A DNA stretch of 48,730 nucleotides from Eximiradius proteiniborus (GCA_026415495.1 JAOAGZ010000001.1:52550-101279), one strand, 5' to 3'. Shown: positions 1 to 10,041, numbered from the stretch's first letter. Numbers and translations are program-made. Notes: generated from the sequence alone by a model not told the origin.

Positions 1-102
1 CCGCAATACAATAAGCCATTAATTATCAAGCAGTTATACGCTTCTGAAATAGAGAAATTATATATATCGCAATGCTTCCGCATTTTGAAGATTGTTAAAT
101 GA
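1..102 (+). CDS. 3' end of an unidentified gene (cut by window start)
   Basis: Frame 1 is open from the first base to a TGA at 100-102, giving 33 codons. The peptide ends in ...CFRILKIVK and reads like ordinary protein. Base composition becomes markedly more AT-rich immediately after this stop, which supports a true gene end here. No domain can be named from so short a piece. A chance open frame cannot be excluded. Confidence 0.4.
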   Translation, partial: PQYNKPLIIKQLYASEIEKLYISQCFRILKIVK

Positions 103-415
103 AAAAAAATGAATAAAGAGAACTAAAATCAATACAACAGAAATATATTAAAAATCAAAAAGAAATGCAAGGAAAAAAATTGTATTGAATAATAGAATTA
201 AAAAAAAGTTAATCTAAAATTAAAGAATATTAATGAAATTTACATTAAATTTATATTAAGTAAGACTAAACCAACTATAAATACAAACAAAATAATCACT
301 TGCGTCAAGAAAAGAAAATTTATACAAAAAAAATTAATCTTTAATTATTGCTTTAAACAAGTAGGATAGTTTTGCCTTTGTCAAAAATGTTTTATTAACA
401 ATAAGGTTTAAACAA
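103..415. other. AT-rich intergenic spacer with a candidate promoter
   Basis: About 310 bases with no plausible gene: A- and T-runs with stops in all frames. Near its end, TAGTTTTG at 367-374 matches the Bacteroidota-type -7 element (TAnnTTTG). An ATTG lies 16 bases upstream at 347-350 and could be a weak -33 element. The match is by eye only. No strong Shine-Dalgarno sequence precedes the ATG at 416 (AATAAGGTTTAAACA). Confidence 0.35.
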
Positions 416-2278
416 ATGAAAAAATTAATTCTACTATCACTCTCACTTTTCTTTTATCTAAATTTGCAAGCGCAGCCAGGCTGGACAGTTGGAGATTTTC
501 ATCAACACACAACATTTACTGATGGTTCGTACAGTATTTTCCATATGATGACCAAAAATGCGGAGTTTGGTTTGGACTGGTGGGCAAACAGCGAACATGG
601 CGGAGCATTTAAAATGAACGGTTTGTATTCTGGAATTGATTTATTTGGTGGTTTTGATTCAACAGGGAAAGTGCTTCCCGTAATAACATATTGGGATTCA
701 CATTCACCAACAAAATTAATTGGCGATGGGACTTCTGGAAAGAACCCCAAGATGTGGAGATGGCAATCGATAAGAGACTTCTCGTACGCAGCAGTTCAGT
801 TAACAAGGAAAATTTATCCAAACAAAATTGTACTACAAGGAGTCGAATGGAATGTACCTGGACATGAGCATTGCAGTGTTTTTATATTAGGCGACCAATT
901 CAAACAAAACGACAATGCAAATGCAGTAGCACAATTCGAATATTTATTCGATGGTTCAGATAAAGATACCACAGGCGGACAATCTCAAGGTTGGCAGGAC
1001 AAAAACCACGTCAATAATCATCAAAAAGCTGTTGAAGCAATAGCGTGGTTGCAACAAAATCATAGAAATACAAGCTGGGCAATTATTGCACACCCAGAAA
1101 GAAAACTACCCGGCAAAGGTGGCTATACAATCGCAGATTTAAGAGATTTCAATAATGCCGGACCAGATGTAGCATTCGGATTTGAAAGTGTTCCTGGACA
1201 TCAAAAAGAAAAATACCGCGGAAGTTACTCGAATACAAGCGCTGGTGGAGGCACATACGGAGGTGCAGGAATTTATTCAGCAAAAGTTGGTGGACTATGG
1301 GATGCTATGCTTTCCGAAGGCAGAAAATACTGGTTGTTCTCAAATTCAGACTGCCACAATACAACTGACGAAGGTGGCGACTTTTATCCCGGTGAATACC
1401 AAAAAACTTATGTTTACGTAAGCGATAAGAAAAATCCACAGGCTATTATCGATGGAGCACGTTCCGGTAACGTATGGGTTGTATCGGGAGACTTAATTGA
1501 TAGCTTACATTTCTTTGTTGAAAATGCTACAATGGGCGAAACATTAGTAACAGATAAAAAGTCGGTAAATATTACCATAAGATTCCACGTTCCATCAAAA
1601 CCAAATCACAACGTTTGGTCTTCATACAACAGACCGGAAGTAAACAACGTTGTTTTGATTGCTGGCAAAGTCGGCAACAAAATAGATCCATCAAGCCCGC
1701 TTTACAATGTAGATACAGTAGCAACAACAAGAATTATTGCAAGATTTGATGCAAACGGAGGTATTACAGATAGCAAAGGTATTACAAGCAAGAAATGGTC
1801 AGATATCGGTAATGGCTGGAAAGAAATGACAATCAATGTGTCTGTTGATAATCATATGTATTTCAGATTACGCGGTTCGAACTTTGGCTTGAATGTTCCA
1901 AATCAGACTGATGGACAAGGTAACCCACTCAGCGATACATTGGAAGGTTACGGCAAAAACACTGCTGCAAAATCTTTCGATGATCTCTGGTTCTATTCAA
2001 ATCCAATCTTTGTTAAATCAAATGCTGCAACTTCTATCGAAAACAGTAGCGAACAAAACATAAGAATATATCCTAATCCAGCAAATAAGTATTTTGTAGT
2101 AGAATGCGAAGAAGCATCAACAATTCAAATCTTCGACAACAATGGGAAAATTGTATATTTTGATAAAGCATCCAATAGCAATAACCGAATAAGCACAGAA
2201 AATTTACCAAGAGGAGTTTATTACGTAAAAATCACTAATAATTCGAACGTTACCACAAAACAGATTGTAATTGAATAA
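416..2278 (+). CDS. Secreted PHP-like metal-dependent protein with T9SS C-terminal sorting domain
   Basis: 620 residues. An N-terminal signal peptide (1 to about 20, ending LNLQAQ) is followed directly by a PHP-like metal site: DFHQHTTFTDG at 28-38 with the HxH pair H29/H31. Later come SEHGG near residue 60, a HPERK motif in the middle, and SNSDCH with the DxH typical of the last PHP ligands. The PHP superfamily hydrolyses phosphoesters at a multinuclear metal centre. The substrate here is unknown, and the long inserts differ from HisK or polymerase PHP domains. The final ~72 residues (549-620) begin IRIYPNPANKYF and end TTKQIVIE, a classic type A Por/T9SS sorting domain. The protein should therefore cross the outer membrane by the type IX system and be released or surface-attached. 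It is monocistronic, with a terminator just downstream. Confidence 0.8.
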   Translation: MKKLILLSLSLFFYLNLQAQPGWTVGDFHQHTTFTDGSYSIFHMMTKNAEFGLDWWANSEHGGAFKMNGLYSGIDLFGGFDSTGKVLPVITYWDSHSPTKLIGDGTSGKNPKMWRWQSIRDFSYAAVQLTRKIYPNKIVLQGVEWNVPGHEHCSVFILGDQFKQNDNANAVAQFEYLFDGSDKDTTGGQSQGWQDKNHVNNHQKAVEAIAWLQQNHRNTSWAIIAHPERKLPGKGGYTIADLRDFNNAGPDVAFGFESVPGHQKEKYRGSYSNTSAGGGTYGGAGIYSAKVGGLWDAMLSEGRKYWLFSNSDCHNTTDEGGDFYPGEYQKTYVYVSDKKNPQAIIDGARSGNVWVVSGDLIDSLHFFVENATMGETLVTDKKSVNITIRFHVPSKPNHNVWSSYNRPEVNNVVLIAGKVGNKIDPSSPLYNVDTVATTRIIARFDANGGITDSKGITSKKWSDIGNGWKEMTINVSVDNHMYFRLRGSNFGLNVPNQTDGQGNPLSDTLEGYGKNTAAKSFDDLWFYSNPIFVKSNAATSIENSSEQNIRIYPNPANKYFVVECEEASTIQIFDNNGKIVYFDKASNSNNRISTENLPRGVYYVKITNNSNVTTKQIVIE

Positions 2279-2294
2279 CTAAACATAAAAAGAG

Positions 2295-2333
2295 AAAAAA
2301 GCCGGGGTGAAATTATTTTCCCTCGGTTTTTTT
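2295..2333 (+). terminator. Rho-independent terminator after the PHP-like gene
   Basis: CCGGGG at 2302-2307 pairs with CCCTCGG at 2320-2326, with one bulged T. A-rich sequence lies before the stem, and TTTTTTT runs through 2327-2333. The stem begins 23 bases after the stop codon at 2278. Confidence 0.8.
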
Positions 2334-2490
2334 ATATAATAAATATCTGAAAAAACAAACATATTAAGCAATCTAACTGCATTTCTTTTAATTGCACCAC
2401 TGAAGAAGACTTTGCATATGAACATAAAACAATTAACAAATTGCCTATTTATTCGTATATTTATATAATGTAAAAGTGTATGAGAACGAA

Positions 2491-3333
2491 ATGAAAATAA
2501 CCAAAAATTTAAACAAATTTATTTTAGCAACAGTTATCGTCGCTATTTTGTTTTCATTAATAACAATTTTAGATAACGAGGTAAAAAATCTACTTGTTGC
2601 ACAGCAGCAAGGTAAATCTTTCCGGTACGTTCCAAACGAAGCATTTGGATACAACGAAAAATTAAATTATAAAGTAGGTTATAAATTTATTACAGCCGGG
2701 ACGGGATATTTTCATATCCAGCCAAATCCGGTTTACAGAAATGGGCGCGAATGCTATGATGTTCGGTTCGAGGTGCGTTCTCTGCCAAGCTTGGAAATGC
2801 TATACAAGGTGAGGGATCGTTACCGGACAGTGCTTGATGTGGCAGGAATTTTTCCCTGGGAGTTTGAGCAAAGTATTCGCGAAGGAAACTACAAAAGAGA
2901 TGCGCGAGCAATTTTCGACCAGGTGAACAACACAGCAACTGTTAAAGATAAGCAATACAAGGTGCCTGAATATGTCCACGATGTAGTTTCAGCCTTTTAC
3001 TATACTCGCACGCTTGACTTGAAATCTATGAAGGACGGACACGTCTTCTATTTGAAGCATTTTTTTAAAGATACAACTTATACTCTGGGAGTGAAAATTC
3101 ACCGCAGGGAAACAATAGATGTTGAAGCTGGCAAGTTTCGCTGTATTGTTATTGAACCGCTTGTTGTAAAAGGTGGGCTTTTCAAGAGCGAAGGCAGCAT
3201 TTTCATCTGGCTTAGCGACGACGATCGCAAAATTCCTGTAAAAGTGGCTACACGAATTTTAATCGGATTTGTAAGTGCAGATTTAGTATCTTATAGCGGC
3301 ACACGCGGTCCGGTAACTGCAAAAATTAATTAG
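2491..3333 (+). CDS. DUF3108 domain-containing protein
   Basis: About 280 residues from the ATG at 2491. A GTG at 2476 in the same frame would add MYENE. One hydrophobic segment near residues 12-30 (a signal anchor or uncleaved signal) places the rest in the periplasm. The body matches DUF3108: a FGYNEKLNYKVGY start, a V..FYY.R core, and a late DDDRKIPV followed by ATRI.IG motif. DUF3108 proteins are predicted beta-rich periplasmic proteins whose biochemical role is not established. The gene is separated by only 8 bases from the LolA-like gene, so the two probably serve the same envelope process. Confidence 0.8.
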   Translation: MKITKNLNKFILATVIVAILFSLITILDNEVKNLLVAQQQGKSFRYVPNEAFGYNEKLNYKVGYKFITAGTGYFHIQPNPVYRNGRECYDVRFEVRSLPSLEMLYKVRDRYRTVLDVAGIFPWEFEQSIREGNYKRDARAIFDQVNNTATVKDKQYKVPEYVHDVVSAFYYTRTLDLKSMKDGHVFYLKHFFKDTTYTLGVKIHRRETIDVEAGKFRCIVIEPLVVKGGLFKSEGSIFIWLSDDDRKIPVKVATRILIGFVSADLVSYSGTRGPVTAKIN

Positions 3334-3341
3334 GGGGAAAG

Positions 3342-3941
3342 ATGCGAACTAAATTGATTGTATTTTTGCTTACAGTTGTTTCTGTTTTTGCCCAAAACGA
3401 TAAAACTCAGGTTTATAATTCCTTATTGACTAAATATGGAAATATCACTTCGATTTCCTTGAAGTTCAAGTCGCTGAACAATCATTCGCTGGAAGGAAAA
3501 CTTGATGCACAAAAGGGAAACAAGTATGTATTGCGTATGGGCGATAGGGTAATCACTTGCAATGGTAAAACTCTCTGGAATTATTCAGAAACAGACAAGA
3601 ATGTAATCATAAGTAATTTCGATAGTAATATACACACGAACTCGTTGGAAAACTTTTTCTTTTCGCTGATTTCACAGCTAAATCCAGTTGAACTAAAAGT
3701 TGAAAGTTCTTCCCGGGGAACCTCGTTTAAAATATTGACGCTTGAACCAAAAACAAGCGAGCAATTTTCGCAAATAAAATTGTGGATTGATACCAAAGGA
3801 GAAATTGCCTCTATTTCAATCATTAAAGACAAAAATGAAGAAAAATGGGCAATCTGGGATGTCAGGATAAATCCAAAATTTGAAAAAGAATATTTTAATT
3901 TCAAAGCACCCAAAAACGTTGAAACAATAGATATAAGATGA
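3342..3941 (+). CDS. LolA-like outer-membrane lipoprotein carrier
   Basis: 199 residues with a short signal peptide (cleavage near FAQN, about residue 18). The fold-specific pattern is that of LolA: ISLKFKS, GKLDAQKGNKYVLRMGD, a V.TCNGKTLWNYSE core, later FKILTLEPK, and an IKLWID strand. LolA ferries lipoproteins from the inner to the outer membrane through the periplasm. The family is divergent in this phylum, so carrier activity is inferred. A strong Shine-Dalgarno (TAGGGGGAAAG) lies just before the ATG. The stop overlaps the tsaD start by 4 bases (ATGA), suggesting translational coupling. Confidence 0.75.
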   Translation: MRTKLIVFLLTVVSVFAQNDKTQVYNSLLTKYGNITSISLKFKSLNNHSLEGKLDAQKGNKYVLRMGDRVITCNGKTLWNYSETDKNVIISNFDSNIHTNSLENFFFSLISQLNPVELKVESSSRGTSFKILTLEPKTSEQFSQIKLWIDTKGEIASISIIKDKNEEKWAIWDVRINPKFEKEYFNFKAPKNVETIDIR

Positions 3942-4963
3942 AAATATTAGCGTTTGAATCAAGTTGCGATGAAACATCGGTTTCGATTGTTGAAAATGGA
4001 CAAATAAGAAGCAATATTATTTCATCGCAATATTTTCATAAAAAATACGGTGGGGTTGTGCCCGAGCTTGCATCGAGAGCACACCTTGAAGCAATTTGCG
4101 AACTCACCACAATTGCTTTCGAGCAAGCAAAACTTCTTCCAACAGATATTGAAGCAATTGCAGTTACAACCGAACCGGGTTTGATTGGTTCGCTGATAGT
4201 CGGCTCGAACTTTGCAAAAGGGCTTTCGGTTAAATACAATTTGCCAATTGTTCCAATAAATCATATCGAAGGACATATATATTCCGGATTGATTAGCAAT
4301 AGCGGGTGCGGCTTTCCATTTATTAATCTGCTTGTAAGTGGAGGACACACAGCAATTTTCTTAGTGCATTCATTTAATGATTATGAAATAGTTGGGCTTA
4401 CCCGGGACGATGCGGCAGGAGAAGCCTTCGATAAAATTGCAAAACTTTTGGGACTTGCATATCCCGGTGGACCTGAAATTGATAAATTAGCACAACTCGG
4501 CAACAGCAAAAGATTTGATTTTCCGCGCTCTATGATAAATTCCGGAGATTACGATTTTAGTTTTTCCGGATTGAAAACCTCTGTAAAAAACTTTGTTTAT
4601 AAGAATTATCCGGGTGGTGTTCCCAGTGAGGTTTTGCCGGATATTGCTGCTTCGGTGCAAGCGGCAATTGTGGATGTGCTTGTTGCAAAAACTATAAGAG
4701 CAGCAGAAGAGCATCGAGCAAGGAACATTGTGATTTCAGGCGGAGTATCTGCAAACAGTTGGCTCAGAGAAAAAATGAAAACGAAGGCAGCAGAAATTGG
4801 AATTTCCACATATGCACCCGAAATGGGATATTGTATGGACAACGCAGCAATGATTGGTTTCATTGCCGAGAAGAAGCTACTTGAAAAAGGGCGGGAGTCT
4901 TTTTTCAGATTAGATTTTCGGGTAAGTGCAAATGCACTTCGTTCAAGAAAGAAAAATGAATAA
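3938..4963 (+). CDS. tsaD: tRNA N6-adenosine threonylcarbamoyltransferase TsaD
   Basis: 341 residues, the usual length. It has an ASKHA-fold start (ILAFESSCDETSVSI), KYGGVVPELASRAHLE, the metal-binding HxxxH in NHIEGHIYSGL, the nucleotide loop LVSGGHTAIF, DDAAGEAFDKIAKLLGL, and the C-terminal VISGGVSANSWLRE and CMDNAAMIGF. TsaD transfers the threonylcarbamoyl group to A37 of ANN-decoding tRNAs in the cytoplasm, with partners TsaB and TsaE that are not in this window. It is the last gene of the DUF3108-LolA-tsaD operon. Placing an essential tRNA modifier behind envelope genes is unusual, but its identity is secure. Confidence 0.97.
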   Translation: MKILAFESSCDETSVSIVENGQIRSNIISSQYFHKKYGGVVPELASRAHLEAICELTTIAFEQAKLLPTDIEAIAVTTEPGLIGSLIVGSNFAKGLSVKYNLPIVPINHIEGHIYSGLISNSGCGFPFINLLVSGGHTAIFLVHSFNDYEIVGLTRDDAAGEAFDKIAKLLGLAYPGGPEIDKLAQLGNSKRFDFPRSMINSGDYDFSFSGLKTSVKNFVYKNYPGGVPSEVLPDIAASVQAAIVDVLVAKTIRAAEEHRARNIVISGGVSANSWLREKMKTKAAEIGISTYAPEMGYCMDNAAMIGFIAEKKLLEKGRESFFRLDFRVSANALRSRKKNE

Positions 4964-4990
4964 TTAATTAAAAAAATTACATTTCTCTCT

Positions 4991-5025
4991 TTATTTCAAA
5001 TTTGAAATAATTTTTTTATTTTTAA
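4991..5025 (+). terminator. AT-only hairpin, candidate terminator of the tsaD operon
   Basis: A perfect palindrome, TTATTTCAAA joined to TTTGAAATAA (4991-5010), is followed by TTTTTTTATTTTTAA. A U-tract after an inverted repeat fits intrinsic termination, but the stem has no G/C clamp, so it may instead be an operator. A related half-site (TTTTGAAATAA) recurs upstream of atpD. Confidence 0.45.
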
Positions 5026-5098
5026 TCATTTATATTGCAATTTATTGGCTTGGTTTTTGTCTTAGATTTTGTATGAAAAGTCAAAAATAAATTAAAGA

Positions 5099-6613
5099 AT
5101 GATGAGAAAAACAGGACTATACACAATTTTATTAATTGTATTGCTCGCAATTGTGCAAGTGGCGAAAAGCCAGCAGCCAGAGAGTGAAATTCTCGAAATA
5201 AAAGTAAACAATATACAAATTAATTTATCGGATGAAAAAGAGATTGTGGTGCGACAGAGCGATACAATTACTTTCAAATATGTTATAAAAAATATACCGA
5301 AAAACGCCGGTAATTCGTTTTACTATCGTGTAGTTCTGCGAACAAAGCAAGATTCGAGCTTTAAGGTTACTGGTTCAGATGTTGTTCAATATTCTGATTT
5401 ATTTGAGGATAATTATACTTTTGTAGCAGGAGGATTTGATTTACAGGGGCGCTGGATTGCCAAAACAAGTACAATTACATTCAGGGTGAATAATCGAGAG
5501 GCTGAGCTTCTTGATAGATTAGAGCAATACGAAAGGCATATCGAAAAATTAGAAAAAATGCTACCTGAAAAAACAAAAATCAGTTCATTTTTATTTGATA
5601 AAGTATCATTAATTTTTGGGTTGACATTTGGAATAATAATTGCCTCAACGATTTTCTTTATCTATGTTGGAATTAAAAATAAAAAAAATAAAGGTGAAAA
5701 TATGGACGAATTAGAAAACATTGTAATCACAAAAGAAGAGTACAACAAGATAATGTCCGAAAACAGCAATCTTCGTGCTGAAATATCTGCATTACGTGGA
5801 CAAATTGACGCTCTTCAAGCCCGTTCGAACGATATGCGTAAGCAAAACAAGGAATTACAAGAAAAGCTTAATCACTTATCCAATTCCAAAGCAGAATTAG
5901 AAAATCTGCAGCAGCAAAAAGATGAACTTTTTGCATTGATTATTCACGATATAAAAAATCCGGCAGCTTTGATTAAGAGCCTTGTAGATTTGCTTCGTTC
6001 GTATGATTTATCAGCTGTTGAAAAGCAAGAAATTATCGAAGATATTGCAGAAACAACAGCCCGTATCGTTAGCCTTTCGCAGGAAGTTACAAAAATTCTT
6101 GCTCTTGAGACAACAAAGCTTGAACTCAATATTGAAACAGTTCCAATTGCTGATTTAGTTGAGGATGTTGTTAATAGAAACTTTGTTTCAGCAAAAAGCA
6201 AAAACATTGAAATGACCTTCGACATTGCAAAGAACTTACCTGAAATCGAAATAGATGTACAAAAAATTGACGAAGTACTCGACAACCTTGTATCAAACGC
6301 AATAAAGTTCACTCAAAAGGGAGGGAAAGTACACGTAAGATCTTATCTTGACGATAATAAAGTAATTGTAGAAGTCAATGACAACGGACTTGGACTCACT
6401 GAAGACGACATAAAACGAGCGTTTCAGCGAGGGAACAAGCTCTCGGCACAGCCAACCGGAGGAGAAACTTCTACAGGTCTTGGTTTGTGGATAGTGAAGA
6501 AACTCGTCGATGCTCACAATGGAAGAGTATGGGTAAAAAGCACCCTTGGAAAAGGTTCATCATTCGCATTCTCACTTCCAATTAAGCAAAAGAAAGAAGA
6601 AGTAACTGCATAA
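5099..6613 (+). CDS. Membrane sensor histidine kinase with periplasmic Y_Y_Y-like domain
   Basis: 504 residues. There is a signal peptide (1 to about 24), a beta-rich periplasmic domain at 30-125 resembling the Y_Y_Y module of two-component sensors (FYYRVVLRTK, a GGFDLQGRWIAKT strand), a short coiled coil at about 128-150, and one membrane segment at about 165-193. A long cytoplasmic coiled coil at about 205-275 leads to the kinase core. The HisKA site is HDIKNP with phospho-acceptor His283. The ATPase domain has all boxes: N (DNLVSNAIKFT), G1 (DNGLGL), G2 (GLGLWIVKKL) and G3 (GKGSSFAFSLP). It should autophosphorylate and pass phosphate to an unlinked regulator, since none is adjacent. In-frame Met202 has a better ribosome site than the first Met. 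Confidence 0.9.
   Translation: MMRKTGLYTILLIVLLAIVQVAKSQQPESEILEIKVNNIQINLSDEKEIVVRQSDTITFKYVIKNIPKNAGNSFYYRVVLRTKQDSSFKVTGSDVVQYSDLFEDNYTFVAGGFDLQGRWIAKTSTITFRVNNREAELLDRLEQYERHIEKLEKMLPEKTKISSFLFDKVSLIFGLTFGIIIASTIFFIYVGIKNKKNKGENMDELENIVITKEEYNKIMSENSNLRAEISALRGQIDALQARSNDMRKQNKELQEKLNHLSNSKAELENLQQQKDELFALIIHDIKNPAALIKSLVDLLRSYDLSAVEKQEIIEDIAETTARIVSLSQEVTKILALETTKLELNIETVPIADLVEDVVNRNFVSAKSKNIEMTFDIAKNLPEIEIDVQKIDEVLDNLVSNAIKFTQKGGKVHVRSYLDDNKVIVEVNDNGLGLTEDDIKRAFQRGNKLSAQPTGGETSTGLGLWIVKKLVDAHNGRVWVKSTLGKGSSFAFSLPIKQKKEEVTA
5689..5704 (+). promoter_or_regulatory. Internal ribosome binding site and start inside the kinase gene
   Basis: AAAGGTG is followed by AAAAT and then ATG at 5702, in frame with the kinase and just after the membrane segment. 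Starting here would give a soluble ~303-residue kinase (MDELENIV...) containing the coiled coil and the complete catalytic core. Visible sequence only; use of the site is untested. Confidence 0.4.
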
Positions 6614-6646
6614 AAATAAAAAAGGCGGGGAAGTGAGCCCCGCCTT
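6614..6646 (-). terminator. Strong terminator for the trxA-eno-phosphomutase operon
   Basis: A perfect 9-bp stem, AAGGCGGGG (6622-6630) with CCCCGCCTT (6638-6646), has a 7-base loop. On the minus strand it is followed by a U-rich tract (the complement of AAAAATAAA at 6612-6620), so it terminates the leftward operon. The rightward kinase gene ends 9 bases before the stem and may share the hairpin, although no T-run follows on that side. Confidence 0.9.
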
Positions 6647-6670
6647 AACTCAACCAGAATTAACCAGAAT

Positions 6671-8077
6671 TTATTTTAATTTCATACCAGCGTCTAATAG
6701 TTCATTAACTTTACTCATAGAATCTGCTTCGGCATAGAAGCGAATCAGAGGCTCTGTGCCAGAGGCACGAATAAGCAACCAACCACCATCAATATAGAAC
6801 TTGTATCCATCAAGAGTATTGATACTTTCGACAGCAAATGGACCAATTTTTTCGGGTAGTTTTTGAGCAGCCGCAAGAATTGCCTTCTTTCTGTCGGGTG
6901 TAACTCTGACATCGCGACGATGATACTTGTGTGTTCCGAGTTCTTCGTCGAGTTCGGCTGAAAGTTCTTTGAGAGACTTGCCACGTACAGCCATAACTTC
7001 GAGAATAAGCATAGCGTTAAATAATCCGTCGCGTTCAGGTATATGCAGAATAGTGCCCAATCCACCGGATTCTTCGCCACCGATAAGAACTTTGGTTTCG
7101 TTCATTATTTTAGCAGTGTGTTTGAATCCGACTGGTGTTTCGACAAGAGGTAAATTTTTAGCTTTGCAGTATTTATCCACCATCGATGTAAGTGAAACGG
7201 TTTTGACAACGGTTCCGCGTTTCTTTTTCTGTTCGTATAGATATTTGAGCAAAATCATAAATACACGATGAGAATCAACAAAATTACCTTCGTTGTCGAT
7301 TAGCCCGACGCGGTCGGCATCGCCATCAGTAGCAATACCAATGTCGTATTTACCTTCTTTGACTTTTTCAGCTAAAATGTAGAGGTTTTCGGCAATAGGT
7401 TCGGGGTGGTGAAGTTCACCAAAAGAAGGATTGTATTCATTATGAATAACGTTAGCATCGGGCAGAAGCAAATGAATTGTGTCGATACCAGCACCATACA
7501 TAGGGTCGTAAAGGATTTTGAAGTTGGCAGCATTTACAGCTTGCATATCGACTTTTTTCTTAATCTGGCGGATATAAGACTCTTTTGCATTGAAGAGACG
7601 AATTTTCTTCTGTTCGATATATTCATCAAGAGTTTTCAAATCAAGCTGAGGTGGTTTTTTCATAATAGATTTGAGTTCATTCTCTACCATAGCGATTTCG
7701 TCAGTAGTAGCAGGACCACCGAAACTACCCTTGAGCTTAAATCCATTGTATTTTGGTGGATTGTGAGAAGCAGTAATTACAACTCCGAGTTGCGAACCTT
7801 TTTGCTTGGTATGGAAAGAAACTTGCGGAGTAGAAGAGACAGAATCGGTAAGGTGAACAGTAATTCCCTGACTTGCTAAAATAGCGGCAGTTTCTTCGGC
7901 AAAATCACGCGATAGAAAACGCGTATCATAGCCGACAACGACGCTGGGATATTCCACATCTTTATAGTGATTGAGAATATGTTTAGCAGTTGCATAAGCA
8001 ACCAACCGAACATTATCGAAAGTAAAATCACGAGCGATAACGCCACGCCAGCCATCCGTTCCAAATACAATTGTCAT
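6671..8077 (-). CDS. Phosphoglucomutase/phosphomannomutase family protein
   Basis: 468 residues, the family's usual length. It carries the N-terminal FGTDGWRG, the phosphoserine loop TASHNPPKYNGFK (Ser near residue 103), the metal loop ATDGDADRVGL, the sugar-specificity loop GGEESGG, and the C-terminal phosphate-binding RASGTEPLIRFYAE. All four signatures of alpha-D-phosphohexomutases are present, so it interconverts hexose 1- and 6-phosphates for polysaccharide and glycolytic supply. Glucose versus mannose specificity cannot be decided by eye. It is the last gene of the leftward operon, 36 bases after enolase. Confidence 0.92.
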   Translation of the reverse strand: MTIVFGTDGWRGVIARDFTFDNVRLVAYATAKHILNHYKDVEYPSVVVGYDTRFLSRDFAEETAAILASQGITVHLTDSVSSTPQVSFHTKQKGSQLGVVITASHNPPKYNGFKLKGSFGGPATTDEIAMVENELKSIMKKPPQLDLKTLDEYIEQKKIRLFNAKESYIRQIKKKVDMQAVNAANFKILYDPMYGAGIDTIHLLLPDANVIHNEYNPSFGELHHPEPIAENLYILAEKVKEGKYDIGIATDGDADRVGLIDNEGNFVDSHRVFMILLKYLYEQKKKRGTVVKTVSLTSMVDKYCKAKNLPLVETPVGFKHTAKIMNETKVLIGGEESGGLGTILHIPERDGLFNAMLILEVMAVRGKSLKELSAELDEELGTHKYHRRDVRVTPDRKKAILAAAQKLPEKIGPFAVESINTLDGYKFYIDGGWLLIRASGTEPLIRFYAEADSMSKVNELLDAGMKLK

Positions 8078-8113
8078 AGTTTCTATAAAAATTAGTTTAA
8101 CATCAAATAATAA

Positions 8114-9406
<1,293 letters not shown>

Positions 9407-9421
9407 TTATCTCCAAATTAT

Positions 9422-9715
9422 TTAATTAATTAAAAAGTCAATATCTTTAGCTAAACTGAAATCTCTGGAAGTAATTCCGTTAGCAGAATGCGTTGAAAGC
9501 ACAACACGCAATTTATTCCATCCGTATAGCAAAATATCGGGATGGTGGTCGTGCTTCTCAGCTAAAATAGCGATAGAATTAATTAAGCCAACGGCAGAAA
9601 CAAAGTTTGAAGCAACAATTTCACGGACTAACGAATTATTTTCGATAGTCCATAACGGATTTTCTTCAAGAAAATCCCGGATTTCGGTTTCTGTGGCAGT
9701 AACTAAATTGCTCAT
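9422..9715 (-). CDS. Pterin-4-alpha-carbinolamine dehydratase
   Basis: 97 residues, the usual size. It shows the family signature EKHDHHPDILLYGWNKLRV followed by a late STHSANGIT, which contributes the third active-site His. The enzyme dehydrates 4a-hydroxy-tetrahydrobiopterin made by aromatic amino-acid hydroxylases. In bacteria, homologues are also linked to pterin or molybdopterin metabolism or to transcription-factor dimerisation. No aromatic hydroxylase is in this window. The gene begins 2 bases after the trxA stop, so the two are co-transcribed. Confidence 0.9.
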   Translation of the reverse strand: MSNLVTATETEIRDFLEENPLWTIENNSLVREIVASNFVSAVGLINSIAILAEKHDHHPDILLYGWNKLRVVLSTHSANGITSRDFSLAKDIDFLIN

Positions 9716-9717
9716 TA

Positions 9718-10041
9718 TTAAATATGGTTCTTAATTCTTTCAACAAAATGTTGTTTCGGAACAGCACCTAAGATACGATCGACTTCCGTTCCGTTTTTAA
9801 CAATAACGACAGTCGGAATGGAGCGAATACCATACATCATAGCAACTTTTTGGTTGTTATCAACATCAAGTTTGCAAACTTTTATTTTGCCTTCGTATTC
9901 AACAGCGAGCTCTTCAATAATAGGTGCAATCATACGGCAGGGTCCGCACCAGGTAGCCCAAAAGTCGATCAAAACCGGAATATCTGATTTTACAACAACT
10001 TCATCGTAAGTATCATCAGTTAAATGAATAGGTTGAGCCAT
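9718..10041 (-). CDS. trxA: Thioredoxin
   Basis: 107 residues, with the active site WCGPC at Cys32/Cys35 preceded by PVLIDFWAT. The cis-Pro loop is IRSIPTVVIVKNG, and the C-terminal helix has the family pattern. It is a cytoplasmic disulfide reductase. First gene of the leftward trxA-pterin dehydratase-eno-phosphohexomutase operon. A clear Shine-Dalgarno (GGGAG, complement near 10049-10053) precedes the ATG. Confidence 0.97.
   Translation of the reverse strand: MAQPIHLTDDTYDEVVVKSDIPVLIDFWATWCGPCRMIAPIIEELAVEYEGKIKVCKLDVDNNQKVAMMYGIRSIPTVVIVKNGTEVDRILGAVPKQHFVERIKNHI

Noticed and set aside
6649-6672. Short direct repeat of AACCAGAATT after the terminator
   Set aside because: Only two 10-base copies; too short to be an element or attachment site.
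7406-7879. 157-codon plus-strand open frame
   Set aside because: Antisense to the phosphohexomutase gene, with no recognisable motif.
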